From Epiperipatus broadwayi (lineage: Eukaryota > Onychophora > Udeonychophora > Euonychophora > Peripatidae), in assembly GCA_028023455.1 (NCBI GenBank), contig JAQFVV010006221.1:10776825-10840824 (forward strand): a stretch of 64,000 nt of DNA, in the 5' to 3' direction. How positions within the stretch are numbered: the first letter of the stretch is position 1; every line of letters starts with the position of its first letter. Made by a program: the position numbers and the translations under genes. Below are positions 12,521 to 24,751 of this stretch, one piece after another. The notes beneath the pieces were generated by a model. That model ran no database searches. It worked only from the letters and a program-made list of their open reading frames with translations, and was not told where the DNA came from.

Positions 12521-12795
12521 CAGAAGTATATTCTCTTATTCTTCTCCTTCACTTTCTTTGCATGTCTTTATATAATCATATATATTGCTTATAACACTTC
12601 ATTCATATACACTTTAGTGCAACAAATTTTCTTAAAAACTTCTTTATTTTCTTATAGTTTCGACTGTCCAGCAGTCTTCATCAGAGCTCTGATGAAGACT
12701 GCTGGACAGTCGAAACTGTAAAAAAATGAAGAAGTTTTTAAGAAAATTTGTTGCATTAAAGTGTGCATGAATGAAGTGTTATAAGCAATATATAT
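12521..12795. mobile_element. Palindromic (head-to-head) element
   Basis: The segment 12579-12794 is a near-perfect palindrome centred between 12686 and 12687 (agagctct at the centre). Each arm is about 108 bp and contains the block ctgatgaagactgctgg followed by cagtcgaaact. A 10-bp direct repeat, acttactaat, sits at 12511-12520 and 12796-12805 and may be a target duplication; if so, about 58 bp of non-palindromic sequence belongs to the left end. The two shadow reading frames across the arms (12467-12721 and 12652-12924) are a consequence of the palindrome, not genes. A related single arm with the same core lies at 14230-14340. The core motif resembles a hammerhead but lacks a stem III and cleavage site. 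Confidence 0.65.
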
Positions 12796-12944
12796 ACTTA
12801 CTAATATTGTAGTGGATGAACTAAATTTAATTTTTATTATATATAAGGAAGATATTAGCTTTGCTTCATCAATTATACATACATTTGATGTATCAAAATT
12901 TAGCTTCTCTTTATTTATAGGCATTGGTTTGTCATTTCCTAATA

Positions 12945-13265
12945 AAATTCACATAAATTATAGTTATTTTTAGAAGCACTTTCAACTATACATCTTGTAG
13001 TCTTTATCAACTATATAACATCGAATAATCATAATGAGACATCATTTCACAATACCTATAGTTCAATGTAGTTAAAATATTAATAAATCGGCAATCATCA
13101 AATGTTAAAATAACAGAATTGTGGGAAAACTAAACTAAATAGAACTATGGGTATTGTGAAATAATGTCTCATTTTGATTATTCAATGTTACATAGTTGTT
13201 AAAGAATAGAAGATGTATAGTCAAAAGTACTTCTAAAATTGACTATAAGTTATGTGATTTTAACT
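12945..13265. mobile_element. Foldback MITE-like element
   Basis: About 320 bp with inverted arms of roughly 115 bp. The left arm starts at cacataaattatagtt (12951) and runs through gagacatcatttcacaatac; the right arm mirrors it from gaactatgggtattgtgaaa (13143) to gactataagttatgtga (13257). The loop is about 75 bp. Arms have several mismatches, so the insertion is not recent. No protein is encoded and no confident target duplication is seen. Confidence 0.65.
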
Positions 13266-14190
13266 GTATTTTGATATATATATATATATATTGACTTGAA
13301 TATTACATATATTTTGGAAAGAATACAGACATCAAATTTAATTTATTACATATATATTTATAAATCTCAAGGTGCTAGTACTATCATTGGTCAGCCAGCA
13401 ATATCTGAGAAAAAGAAGAGAATAATATTATCCCAACAATGTGGTATATACTAAGCTGTGCATTATCATTAACAATTGAAACTATTTGAATAACTTAAAT
13501 AAAGTTTGCCTTTTTCTAGCAAAAATAATTAATAATTATAACTAGAAGATGGAAATAAATCAATTTATAATTAAAAGTAAATATCTCCATCATAAACTTT
13601 TATATACATAAATATATAATAATAATAATTGTAGCAGTAGTTCAAATAAAGATGAAATTTAAGTGGAAGATACTGTAAACCTCCAGTGAGCTATATATAA
13701 ACTAATACTGCAAATCAATAAATAAAAAAGTACAGAATGGACCCACCTGAACTTTAACTTGAATTGCATTTAAAAATTCAATTTATTCATGTGTTACAAT
13801 GCAGAGCATAAATTCTATGTATTAACATGACCTCAGTATAACCATAAGCTGTAAATAATACTCCACCATTTATTACATCAATGACAATCAATCTATTTTG
13901 CAGATAAAGGTCATGATTTCCAAAGAAATATTTAAATAAATTGTTAAATAAATACACCTTTTGTTGTAGCAATGGCAGTCTATTTTAAAGATGATGTTTT
14001 ATCTGAAAAGATTAATTAACTTGATACAACAAAAGGATGACCTTATATACAGGTTTCTTTAAATGATTCTTTAAGGATCTTACCTGAAAGTTCAGACTTC
14101 TTTGTTCTATGAAATAGATTTAAATTAATAATAATATGCATTACCAAAATCACACTTTTCTTTATGTTTGCCGTAATATCCTATAAATAT
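13266..14190. other. AT-rich stretch, no gene seen
   Basis: Contains a (TA)n run at about 13271-13291. The minus open frame 13787-13972 has no recognisable domain. Confidence 0.5.
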
Positions 14191-14194
14191 AATT

Positions 14195-14340
14195 TGTCCT
14201 ATAAATATAATTTGGAAGATCAAAATAGACTTGCTCTGAAGAAGACTGCAGGTCAGTCGAAACATAGGTGTCTGTGTATGTACAAATAAAGAGTTTTGCT
14301 AAAAGTGTTTGAAGTTTGGACAAATTATATTTAATAATAA
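14195..14340. mobile_element. Short inverted-end repeat related to the 12.6 kb palindrome
   Basis: Ends are inverted over about 18 bp: ataaatataatttgtcc near 14198 and ggacaaattatatttaat near 14318. The interior holds ctctgaagaagactgcagg followed by tcagtcgaaac, the same block that forms the centre of the 12.6 kb palindrome, then aataaagagttttgc. Confidence 0.45.
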
Positions 14341-15750
14341 TATGGTTAATGTGGATAAGAATTGTTAATAAAAGAATATACGTAAGTTGGATGTATTTGT
14401 GGTGAAGATTGAGTATTTTTAGAAGTACAAAATTTCTTCATGAGAAATTAAAATCTATTAGAATTCACAACTTTTACTCAATTACCTGGTAAAATACAAA
14501 TAATCTAATATACTCGCTGTCCCTTTGACTTTGCTTAAAAATAGTAAATTCATATACTTAATTTAAAGTGATATAAAGTATCAAGTAAAATGTCCATTGT
14601 AGCATTAAGACATTCATAATATCCAATATAAAACAATGAAGTATGTTTTACCTTCTTATTAAAAGCATCTGTATTTATCAATCAATAATTGGATAATTAG
14701 TGGTATTGGCTATTAGATGACTATTGTAAAAAAAATATATTATGTCGCTTTGAAATCTGAAAATTGTTCAACCTTAACTGGATCTGAATTCAAACTGAAA
14801 ATTATGGATGTAACAAGATGTCTGTACCAATCACTATGTCAGGAAATGTTTTATGTAATGTAACAAGTAGAAGATACATTTCAAGGGTCAAAAATGAGGT
14901 GACAATAAGTTTATGAACTGATCTGTAAGAAGATTATGAGAAAAAGACCTATTGCAAGTGTGTTGTTTAAGAGATTAGCATATTTCCAATTTTCAAATAA
15001 ATTATTATATTTGAGTTAACATTATAATAAATTGTTAAAATAATTTTTAAAACATATATATTCTTTAAAAAATTCGAGGAACTTAATATCACCTGTTGTA
15101 AAACTATCTATTACCTAATATTTATTTATAGATATTTTCTGTCTTCTTTGTACTCCTGGGTTTTCTATTACAGTTTTAATTTGACTTTCAAAATTATTGT
15201 ATTCTAATATTCTTGACTATAGATATGGTTTATGTATTAACAAGTAGAAATCTCTTTTTGGTTGAAGAATCTTCATGCAAGTCCAATATTCTGGATGTTT
15301 ATATTTTAATTATAAAACTTCTCATTTCATGGAGTTTCTTCAGTAATTCTACTCTTTTCTATTCAAACTGCATGAATTTTAGATTTTCAATAAATAAATA
15401 TGATTCTTACATGATTAAAATATGTAAAATTATATGATGCTTCATTATCAATATCATGGTCAAGACATAAGAATTATTACAATTATGCATATATACTTTG
15501 CATTTTGGATTTCATCTTGATTTGTTTTAGGTGACCACTTGAAAACAGGCTTTATTATTCAGCTAAGCTTGTCAAAAATATTGCAAGTACAACCGTTTTA
15601 CTTGGTGAAATACCAAATGAGTTGTTGTTCAGTAATACCTGAAACAGCCAATTTATCTACACCAGATGTAGAAAATTATCCAAAAATGGAATATAAGGTA
15701 ACCATTTATGGACTTTCTTGGATTTATTTTAATCTTGTAAGTGCAAAATA
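14341..15750. other. AT-rich stretch, no gene seen
   Basis: No shared repeat is recognised. Plus open frames at 15213-15437 and 15539-15772 are short; the second runs into the SINE at 15763, and neither has a recognisable domain or start context. Confidence 0.45.
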
Positions 15751-15762
15751 TTATTTTGTCAA

Positions 15763-15860
15763 GCATTGGTAGTTGAGTGATCAGCACAGCTGCCTTACAA
15801 GCAGTTGTCCCGGGTTAGTGGGTTCACTTTCTGGCCGATGCTATGACACATTAAAAAAAA
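15763..15860 (+). mobile_element. tRNA-derived SINE, type 1
   Basis: Plus-strand copy. gcattgg at 15763-15769 can pair with ccgatgc at 15835-15841 as an acceptor-like stem; the anticodon arm reads ctgc-cttacaa-gcag; variable region tgtcccgggtta; B box gggttcacttt; then tatgacacatt and an A-run. A likely short target duplication is attatttt (about 15750-15757 and 15860-15867). Confidence 0.82.
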
Positions 15861-15868
15861 TTATTTTT

Positions 15869-16815
15869 AATAAATTACTTACCATTTTATGTAGTAGATC
15901 ATTTTAATTATAATTTTGTGATTAAGTGCATTTAAGAACATTGAATAATCAAATTTTTTTTCGGTATATCCATTTTTGTTTTTTTGCATGACAGGATTGG
16001 GAGCATTTGAAATGCAAGACCATCTAATGGTAAAACAAGGTTCTCATTATTTTTGTAAACAATGATAATAAAGTTTTTTTAAAAAGATAAAAATACTTTA
16101 TTAAAAAATGTTACAAATCTAATTTTATGAATAGTATTTAGATATTCAGTATATAACTTTTATAAATTTTTTAAACTTATCATGATTGGAGTGATTTATA
16201 AAACTAAAATTTCCGTTGTATTTACATGATTATGGTGTTTTTTTTATCTCAATTGAACATAAAAAATTATTAAAAGTTTTATCTTTATAAATTTTAAAAC
16301 TTTTGAACCCATGAATGGCTTTATAAGTTATAGATACTAATTTCTAACAATAAATCATAAATTCATTAATATCATTAAAGTTTTAAGTTTCTTCTTTATA
16401 GATTTAAATTTATTTTTATTACATATAGGATAATCAGTAGTATCATATTTCTAAATTTTTGATTAGTATTAAAAAATGTTGTTTTTTTAGCATTTACACT
16501 CTCAAAAGATGTAGAATTAATTCGTCTGGTATAGTTGAAATCTTCAAGATGTAGAATTAGCATTTAGTAGAAGAGATTTTAATGGATATAAATAAGAGGT
16601 GATACTAATGAAAATAGTAGATTACCAAATAGTTTGGAATAGGCAACAACTTTAATGCATATATAAATATCTAAGGATATATGAAGTTTGTATTATTAAG
16701 GAAAGGATTTGGTTAAAATATATATATATATATATGTATAAACAATCATGCTTATCTACTTATCTATTTGACAGTCTATCATCCTACTTATTTGTCAATA
16801 ACCTGACTATCTATG
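15869..16815. other. AT-rich stretch, no gene seen
   Basis: Low-complexity A/T sequence, with a (TA)n run at 16716-16735 and tcta-rich simple sequence at 16745-16835. Confidence 0.5.
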
Positions 16816-16830
16816 TACCCATCCATCTAT

Positions 16831-16937
16831 CTTTTTTCATATGTCATAGCATCAGCCAGGAGGTGAACACACAACAACTATCTGCAAAAAACTGCTTACT
16901 TGCAAGGCAGCTGCGCTGACCTCTCGACTAACAACGC
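16831..16937 (-). mobile_element. tRNA-derived SINE, type 2 (long variable arm)
   Basis: Minus-strand copy of a second, related tRNA-like family. Compared with type 1, the anticodon-to-B-box interval is longer by several bases: cttgcaag-taagcag is followed by a gttttttgcagatagttgtt region before gtgttcacctcc. The tail is tgacatatg plus A-run. It inserted into tcta simple sequence; the flanks cccatccatctatctt and cccatctatctatctt (about 16818 and 16942) look like a 16-bp target duplication with one mismatch. Confidence 0.75.
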
Positions 16938-16955
16938 TTGACCCATCTATCTATC

Positions 16956-18640
16956 TTTGTATTTATATATGTAAAATATACATAATTTGTATATAAAAAA
17001 AAGATTTTCCAAACAAAATACCAATTAGGTTTCTTTAGTGTAAATTTAATCTTTTAATAAATTAATCAACTTCATCAATTGGACTTTTCATTTATATAAT
17101 CATGGATAATCATTGAAACATGATGATAATGCTTTTCCTGTTGCTGTTATCTTTTCAAAGTAATACCTTGGCAATTTCAAACAGCCAAAATTTTGTTCCT
17201 AGAATACATGCTTACTTAGTAATATATATTTGGAAATACATCAGCAATTATATATATATATATATATTGTAACCGTTCGATTGTTGTCCCAACTACATAA
17301 TATCACCAAAACATAAGTGCGCTAAGAATTGTAACCTCGATCACCGATCAATTCCCGCTGCACATTGTCAGCTATTAAGAGCTGTAACCAAAAGCATATC
17401 ATGCCATCTATATTATGCACCAAAGACCACAACCAACATCTAGAGCAACTTACCACAGACCAAACCAATGATATAACAAACTTTTTATGATTTAATTTGA
17501 TCGCAGCCAGGGTGTACCGCGAAGACCTATCATAGTAGTATGATAAAATACATTATACAAATTATAAGTATGTAATGTTATTATCTTTCAAACCTTAATT
17601 TGCGATTTTCATTGTATGAGACCCGATGGCCGACCATGTACAAGATGGCATAATTTGTGGAACTACATAAGATTATGAAATTTTAAACCATCTATATGAT
17701 TTTTAATACAAATGCTAGTCCAGGTAAAGCTTTGCAATAAATAAACATAAATACTTGGGTTCTTTTTTTTATAGTTTACTATATCACTGAGACTCTTATT
17801 ATACTGACAAATGACAATTTTAAAACGTTAAGTAAATATATTCAATCATGTCATTATCTGGTAAATCTGTTTACAGGTTTAATAATCAATTTATATTGTA
17901 TACTAGAATCAACTACGCAAAGCTAAAATGATGAAAAAGGTAAATGGGATTTTATTGTACCTTACACATCATAAACTACCAAAGACGAAAAGCATCCAAA
18001 TGTTTTCTCAAAATATCACTAAACTCTTATATCATGTTGACGATAGTATGTACTTCAATGTATGCTCTATCCAAGGTTTATGATTTCTGATTTTACGAAT
18101 GACAAATAGCAACGGCACAGTAAGTTTAATTATAAATCAACGTTTATTTACAAATTTATGAATAATAAGTAATTAATTCTAATGTTATAATTAAAGACAT
18201 AAATAAACAAATAAAATAAATAAATTATAATTCCATCGACTTTCTTCAATAACATATCATAGGTACGGTTTTTAAAAACCTAATCATATCTTATATTTCA
18301 ATTTGATATAATGAATGTATTGAGGAAATTATACTAAATTCAACATCAACTCATGAAACATCTAATGTCATTTCCAGATTCAATAAATCTATACCGTAAA
18401 CTTATAATAATATAATAAATAATATTATATCTGTAGGATTTAGCTATAATGCAATCATTAAATAAAGTGAAAATTTAAACTTACATTCAGGTAAATAATA
18501 ATCAACCAACAGTTAATTATTATGAGGTAACTTGAATAGAATGTCCTGCTACAATTTAATAATCTAACTTATAAATTATACTTACAAATGGAAGAAGATG
18601 ATTTAGCAGAATAACTAAAATACTTTGCCCAACTTATATC
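16956..18640. other. Unassigned region; GC-richer part at 17270-17620
   Basis: A (TA)n run (17249-17268) is followed by about 350 bp less AT-rich than average (cgatcaccgatcaattcccg, cgcagccagggtgtaccgcg). It does not recur in the window and shows no coding frame. The rest is plain AT-rich sequence. Confidence 0.4.
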
Positions 18641-18654
18641 TATGAAGTAAAACC

Positions 18655-18850
18655 ATATTCCTGTGGATGCATTCATCTACACATAGGAATTAAATAACAC
18701 TAAACGCTTTGTGGATTTATACACCATCATAAAGTAATAAGTATAATTACACAATTCTGCGGATTAACCACCAGCACAGGAATGAGTGTAAAATACAAAA
18801 AAAATGGCAATTAAGTAATCTGCGGATTAACCACCGGCACAGATTAATGC
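18655..18850 (+). repeat. Degenerate short tandem repeat
   Basis: A unit with core tctgcggattaaccacc appears cleanly at 18756 and 18820 and in worn form near 18660 (cctgtggatgcattcatct) and 18708 (ctttgtggatttatacacc). Spacings are 48, 48 and 64 bp. Confidence 0.55.
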
Positions 18851-19287
18851 CTTTTAACATTATAAAACAACATTACTATTTACTTCACATTAAAGTGCAA
18901 AATCATCCTCCTCAGTTATTCTGACCATTCAAAAAACACTAACATTTTAGCAAATGTGGGTTCTTGCATAATAAAATGTTACGCTAATCAGGACAACTAA
19001 TGTAATAACTTATCTTGCTTAAGATAAAACATATGTAATATAATATAAGTAATATTAGTATAGGGATAGAAATCTGGAAAGACTCACAAAATACCTCATG
19101 AAAAATTGATACATCTCATAAATTCATTTAGTACTTTTCAAGCTTTTTCGCAAGCGCTATTCTCTTGAATAAGTATTTTATTCAACCCCTATTAATTTAA
19201 ACTTAATAAAATATAACTTATGAACTTCACATGCAAGTTCATATAACGATAAAATTAAAGTAATGCATTATTCATCAGATACATAAA

Positions 19288-19402
19288 ATCTAACAGGTGT
19301 GTGTGTGATATAAATTAAATGTATAGCATTTTATAGTTCAATACATGAATTCTAGCAGGTGTGTGTATCACAAATTAAATTGTATAGCATTTTATAACTA
19401 CA
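19288..19402 (+). repeat. Tandem duplication, 62-bp unit
   Basis: Two copies of a segment running from aacaggtgtgtgtgtga to gtatagcattttata, starting near 19291 and 19353, with a few substitutions. Confidence 0.65.
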
Positions 19403-20943
19403 AATATGATCCATGAAATCCATGTACGATGTGTCGAACAATAAATATACGAAGTAATAGCTACAATTATAGTTGAATTCCATACATGTAATTTTATCCA
19501 TTTGTATTAGTTATTATAAGCACTATTAGATTAACGATTTTATGTGGCTCCATAAACATGAAACAATTCCAAAACATGACACGCAGAGTTTAAATGAAAA
19601 TGTTTTTTCATACGTTATTAATTTCTACATTTCTATATTAAAACTGTTCCAAGTTTATCACATCCATGCTAATATTTATCCACGCTTAAATCTAGGAATA
19701 CTAATTATAGCAATTAATTTAATCATTCCAAACTGACGATAAAATTAGAAAATAGCTTTGATTAATTATTTGAAGACTGTTTTTATTATCCAAATGGTAA
19801 ACAAATTAAGTAGCAAATATATTACTGGCATTGCAAAGTTAAATCAATCAATACTATATTTTTATTAAAATCATAAACGGAAATATTAAACTATGTTAAT
19901 AACTTTAACATTTTACTTTAATTTAAACTTCTTCTTTTTTAAAAAGCAAATTTTCATATTTATAAAACTTCTGTAATTAAAATACTTATTTAATTTTTCC
20001 AAATTGTAGAATAATAAATATTTTAAAACATACCAAAATCTTGCAATTTTCTGCTTTTAAACTGGAAAGCTCCGACATATTTCAAATGTAATATTGGAAA
20101 ATTATTACTGGCGATTTGATCCACCTGGCTAGCTGACTTGAACAGACTTTTAAATTTAGCAATTCATCTTATTATTAAATACCACTATGTTATTTTTACG
20201 TTTATAGAAAACTTTGTGGTAATCAGTTTACTTGTTAACTATTTTAAAATAAGCTTATCATATTTACACCATTTGCCTTTTACCATTTTCTTTTCTTTCT
20301 CCCCTAAAGCAACACTATCAGACAATTTTTTTTTTTAATTCGCGCTCCTTTCTTTTTTACATTGAAACGCATACGTAATTACTGTATTTATTTTTAATAA
20401 TTAAATTTATTTGAACAAATGGTTTTTTTTTAATTCAATGGAAATAATTTTTAAGACCATTTTAAACAAATAAAAATTATTATTATTTTTAATAATATTT
20501 TACCAAATTTAATGTGTTGTCAAAATTTTTTAAAAAGTTAAACATTTTGATATGAATTAGTATATGGAAAGAAGCAATTTAAATTTATTAAAATAATATA
20601 GACAACAAGTAAGGCAAAACACTACCCATTCTCTCTAATAAATTATTTTGAATATAAGAGAGTAATCTGTTCAAAGTGCAAATCAAGCCAATCAAATCAC
20701 CAAAAGAAGACAGAGAAATTTTTATACCAGTTACATCAATTATTATATTTTATACTAAAATATATGGTTACAATATATATATATACAAGTAATCTGCTGG
20801 GGTATTTTATTTAAATATATCATAAATTATTTTGTAAAATATTTTTCATGTATTAGTTAATTAAATTCATATCATGACAATAAATTTTCATCTTATTATC
20901 AATAAAACCAAATCTTTTATTATTTAAGCTGATAGCAAATGAA
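19403..20943. other. AT-rich stretch, no gene seen
   Basis: No gene or shared repeat. (TA)n at 20773-20785. The open frames 19542-19736 and 20138-20338 are AT-driven and unrecognised. Confidence 0.5.
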
Positions 20944-20955
20944 TTTTTATGTTAA

Positions 20956-21140
20956 ACCACTAAACATCACATGATCACCATTTCTTATGTTTGCTCATAA
21001 CTTATTAAAACAAACTAGTCTGGGGATATTGGATGAGTAGGCACTAGAAAGGGATTTTATGCAAAAACCTTCTGGCATCCATTGATTACTATAGCTTGCA
21101 CTGAGTGGCAGTACTGTATGAAGAGTTTTGCCTGTTTTAA
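20956..21140 (+). mobile_element. HH-FB element copy 2 (short form)
   Basis: X module (aaccactaaacatcacatg) joined directly to the 3' part of the body and the T module; the hammerhead 5' half is deleted, leaving only actagtctggggatattgg onward. Flanked by a 12-bp target duplication with one mismatch: tttttatgttaa at 20944-20955 and tttgtatgttaa at 21141-21152. Total 185 bp. Confidence 0.8.
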
Positions 21141-21152
21141 TTTGTATGTTAA

Positions 21153-21800
21153 TTAATAATCAAAAAAAAAATATTTTTTTTTTCTATTATATTCTACTAA
21201 CCCATGCTAAGCCCTGATTTGCAATTGAAATCTAGGTTGATTGAAACTTGATTTGCAAATTATTTGTTCCCTAGATTCTTAGTTGGTTATCCAATACTAA
21301 TGGTAAATGAATACTTGGCATTTTTTAGGTGGAATTCAAAGTATGGGAATAGATCTCACTATGCTTATAGTCATCTGGCAATTGGTTAATCTTTTGATAA
21401 TGTTTTTATCTTAATAATTTTTTTTGGAGAACTGTTAAAGAGATCTTTCACTTTTATTTAAACACTGTTTTAGTTTTTTACTAACTTATATATGACTAAA
21501 AAGTAGAATGATTAATTCATTACAAAGTGACCTATGGAAAAATACCCATCTTCTGATCTTGAGTAAGTCTTATGCAAGTGACATATGTGACTAACCCATG
21601 GTATATCCAAAGGTTCATGTATGGAATTACTACAACATAAAGTGAATTAGTGAGGTAGGCATTTTTATGAATGCAATAGCTTTTAAAAATCCCAGAAAGA
21701 CATTATTTGTAATAAAAATAGAAGATACAAACAAAAATAAAATACTTTGAAAATGTCCTCTTAAGATGGTAAAAATTATAACAACACAATTTAAATTTAA
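21153..21800. other. AT-rich stretch, no gene seen
   Basis: Nothing recognisable. Confidence 0.5.
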
Positions 21801-21806
21801 TCAATT

Positions 21807-22240
21807 GTTCAAGTAATACTTTATATATTAGATTATATTTAGATGTATATAAATTGTATGAGTTGTTATTCATAAAGAAATTAAATTACATATTTAGAGA
21901 TAGTATTAAAGATTAAAAAAGTAATCTGAATGACAAAGAACTGAATTAAATCATTATAAGGATTATAATAAAATTAATATTATTTAGAATTAACTCAATT
22001 TGTTTTATGAATGAAAAAGAAGAGTTCAAGTAATACTTTATATATTAGATTATATTTAGATGTATATAAATTGTATGAGTTGTTATTCATAAAGAAATTA
22101 AATTACATATTGAGAGATAGTATTAAAGATTAAAAAAGTAATCTGAATGACAAAGAACTGAATTAAATCATTATAAGGATTATAATAAAATTAATATTAT
22201 TTAGAATTAACTCAATTTGTTTTATGAATAAAAAAGAAGA
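21807..22240 (+). repeat. Recent tandem duplication, 217-bp unit
   Basis: Unit 1 (21807-22023) and unit 2 (22024-22240) are almost identical; I see only about three differences (for example tatttagagat against tattgagagat). Junction is at aagaagag/ttcaagtaa. The near-identity means this is the youngest duplication in the window or an assembly artefact. The unit has no coding frame. Confidence 0.9.
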
Positions 22241-23670
22241 GAAAAATAAGATGTTTTATTAATCAAAGTGAAAACAAATTGTGAGTTTAAAGGTAAAGAA
22301 AGTATACTTATGGCAAATCTAAAGCTTGACTCCTAAAAAAAAAGAGCCAATCACATATAATTTTTCAATATTATGCAACAAATGCATGTTGAGGAGAAAT
22401 ATAATAAATCAAGAATGTAATCTCAGCTAAATGTCTATTTAATCTACATATAATCCTGGATTGATCTGTAATATGAATTGCTTATTATATAATAAAAACT
22501 GCTTAAGAGACAGTTTTATCTGATTTGGAAACAATTTGTGATATAGCAATATATGAGCTTTTTATAAACAATTCTAGAAAACATCTTAATTTTGATATAT
22601 TTCTCAGACATTGTAAAGAGATAGCAGATGTCAGATGTAGAGTTAAGTAATTATTAATAATAAATATGTGCTCTTAAAAGCAATAATTTGCTCTACTATT
22701 TTACTCAAAAGGCAACATTCTATACACTTCATTAATGAAAACCAACAGATATTGTTGTGACCAATTTCTTAAATTAGTTCCCATGTGTTCAGCCATTTTC
22801 AGTGTGGGATGCATATTCAGTATATTTACTCCTTTATATTTATTATTGAACTGCTAGCCTGAATTTTTAAAAAAAAAAACTAAATTTTTAATCCCAATAC
22901 AATTGCATGTATAGTTTATATAGGGCCAGGTGCTATATATTTTATTGACTACATTTTATGTTAATTGTAAACATCATTCATTCTTAGGTTATAATTTTAT
23001 TTACCAAAAAAAAAAACACACATATGATTTTTCTGCTTGAATTCAACATATGCTTATAAGAGCAGCAGTTGATTTTATTCTTACAATCCTGAATAATCAA
23101 TAGACATTAATTGGTTATGGTATATATTTATACTAGTTTATGGCAATCGTCTGCCTTACAATGCAGAGATATAATATAAAAAATATAATTACTGACTTAA
23201 TGTCATATATATATAAAACAAAAACAAGTTTTATATATGTAAGCTTGCCATCGCTTGCATGTGGAGCCAACGAAAGAGACAGTGAATTCTGACTCTGACG
23301 TTTATGTAAACAAAAATATGCTTGTTTGGAGGTCTTGGTAAAACTCCATCTATTGATCATATATATATATATAAATAGGCAGGTTAGCTTGGGTTTTTAA
23401 AACCTTAAGTTGTTTTTGTAATTTCAAGATTCTGTCCTTACGAAAAGTAGTGGCCTTCTCTAAAAATAACTAATACCAAAAACTTGTCTGGGATAGGGAT
23501 ATAGCATTACCCTTTAATATGCATTGACTATTCAAGCTTACAATAGTTGTGTCTGGGTTAGGATAAATAGAGCAAATTACTTTCTTAAATGTATATAAAT
23601 GATGAATGTAAATGGAGAAATCCAAGTGATGTTTTGTCGGTATATAATTACACATATTTTTTGTTAAGAA
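22241..23670. other. AT-rich stretch, unassigned
   Basis: No recognised feature. A modest patch at 23235-23300 (cttgccatcgcttgcatgtg) is less AT-rich. (TA)n at 23361-23372. Confidence 0.45.
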
Positions 23671-23680
23671 GAATAGTTTT

Positions 23681-24138
23681 AAACCACTAAACATCACATG
23701 ATCACCATCTCTTATGCATGCACATCTGTTATTAAACAGGCAGAACTCTCCATACAGTAGCATAAGAGATGGTGATCATGTGATGTTTAGTGGTTTAACA
23801 CCAATCCTGCCTAATAGGATAGTGGTGGCTATAATTGTTAAAGTGCCAAAGACACCAAAATGTATCAGTGCTGAACTGAGTTCAGACCCATATGACTATT
23901 TTTGTAGTTAAGTAGAGATAAAAGGTGGCCACTGGAGGGTTGGATTTGATCCTAAGATCTAGGTGCAGTGCTCTCAGATCCAAGGCTCCTCACTGATGAA
24001 GGTCACAAGCCAGAAACTAGTCTGGGGATATTGGATGAGTCGGAACTAGATGAGGATTTTATGCACAAGCCTTCTGGCATTCATTGATTACTCTGGTTGG
24101 CACAGGGTGGCACTACTGTATGGAGAGTTTTGCCTGTT
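23681..24138 (+). mobile_element. HH-FB element copy 3
   Basis: Layout: X, a short piece of inverted T, inverted X (the palindrome 23681-23796), then body, hammerhead and T. The inverted pair uses cactaaacatcacatgatca and its complement. The body retains gttaaagtgccaaagacacc and cctaagatctaggtgcagtg. A target duplication is unclear; agtttta before and ggtttta after are the best match. It carries one of the best-preserved hammerhead-like cores of the family. Confidence 0.78.
23975..24032 (+). ncRNA. Hammerhead ribozyme-like motif (HH-FB copy 3)
   Basis: In order: stem I 5' strand (atccaa...cctca), core CTGATGA (23993-23999), stem II ggt/gcc with an A-A mismatch next to the core, GAAA box (24013-24016), stem III from the self-complementary actagt, cleavage after C at 24022, then stem I 3' strand tgggg...ttggat. 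Stem I pairs perfectly in two blocks, cctca:tgggg (with one G-U) and atccaa:ttggat, separated by an internal loop. This is the topology of a type I hammerhead. The A-A mismatch at 10.1/11.1 is not standard and could weaken cleavage. Self-cleavage is inferred, not shown. Confidence 0.65.
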
Positions 24139-24750
24139 GGTTTTAGAATTTCAATTGCTAATCTTTTTATTTCAGCAAGAATTTGTGTAATTAAATAAAT
24201 GTGGTGGAATGAAATGATCATTATTTTTGATACTCAATGTTTACATATAATTAAAATTAATATATAGTATAAATTTTAATAATCGGAAAATATATATTAT
24301 TGCATTCATTTCTAATTAACTAAATATAAAAGGCTATTCAAACAAATACAACTCTTTTAATAATAATTAGAATATAGAATAAAGTTAAAAATATAAAACA
24401 GAATATTAGGAAAAACATTAGCAAATCATTATCATAAAAAACAATAAAAAGCATAAAATAAAAAAGGGAATCTTGCATACTTTTCAAACAAAGAATTAAA
24501 TCAATTTGTTTATAAAAGTATGCAAGCCAAATATTTTTTCAGATTTATATCCTATAAAAGCATAAGATGATTGACTTATAACGATTCTTTTTTAAAATCC
24601 AAAAATTGTATACAAAAGAAGATGATATTGAAATAGTAGCATGATGCAGTTTAGATTTTCATCTACTTTAAATATATACACGGTGTATACATTCATATGT
24701 GTGTGCGGGGGGGGGGGTGTCAATGAAGAAAGTAATAGCAGAGTAGTTAC
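24139..24750. other. AT-rich stretch with an 11-base G-run
   Basis: Plain AT-rich sequence. A G homopolymer at about 24706-24716 inside gtgtgtgc...tgtc. No gene. Confidence 0.5.
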
Positions 24751-24751
24751 T

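Noticed and set aside
12662-12725. Hammerhead-like core ctgatgaagactgctgg...cagtcgaaac in the 12.6 kb palindrome
   Set aside because: An extra A sits between the core and stem II, and nothing after GAAA forms stem III or offers a cleavage triplet. The palindrome would also fold on itself. I list it as a repeat, not as a ribozyme.
12467-12924. Two similar open frames on opposite strands
   Set aside because: They arise because both cross the same palindrome; no domain or codon bias.
14234-14300. Second hammerhead-like core (ctgaagaagactgcagg...gtcgaaacat)
   Set aside because: A stem III could form (acata:tatgt), but the sequences next to the core do not pair as stem I.
23470-23911. Open frames around the 23.7 kb HH-FB copy
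   Set aside because: Both overlap the palindromic HH-FB element and recur wherever it is inserted; they are repeat-derived.
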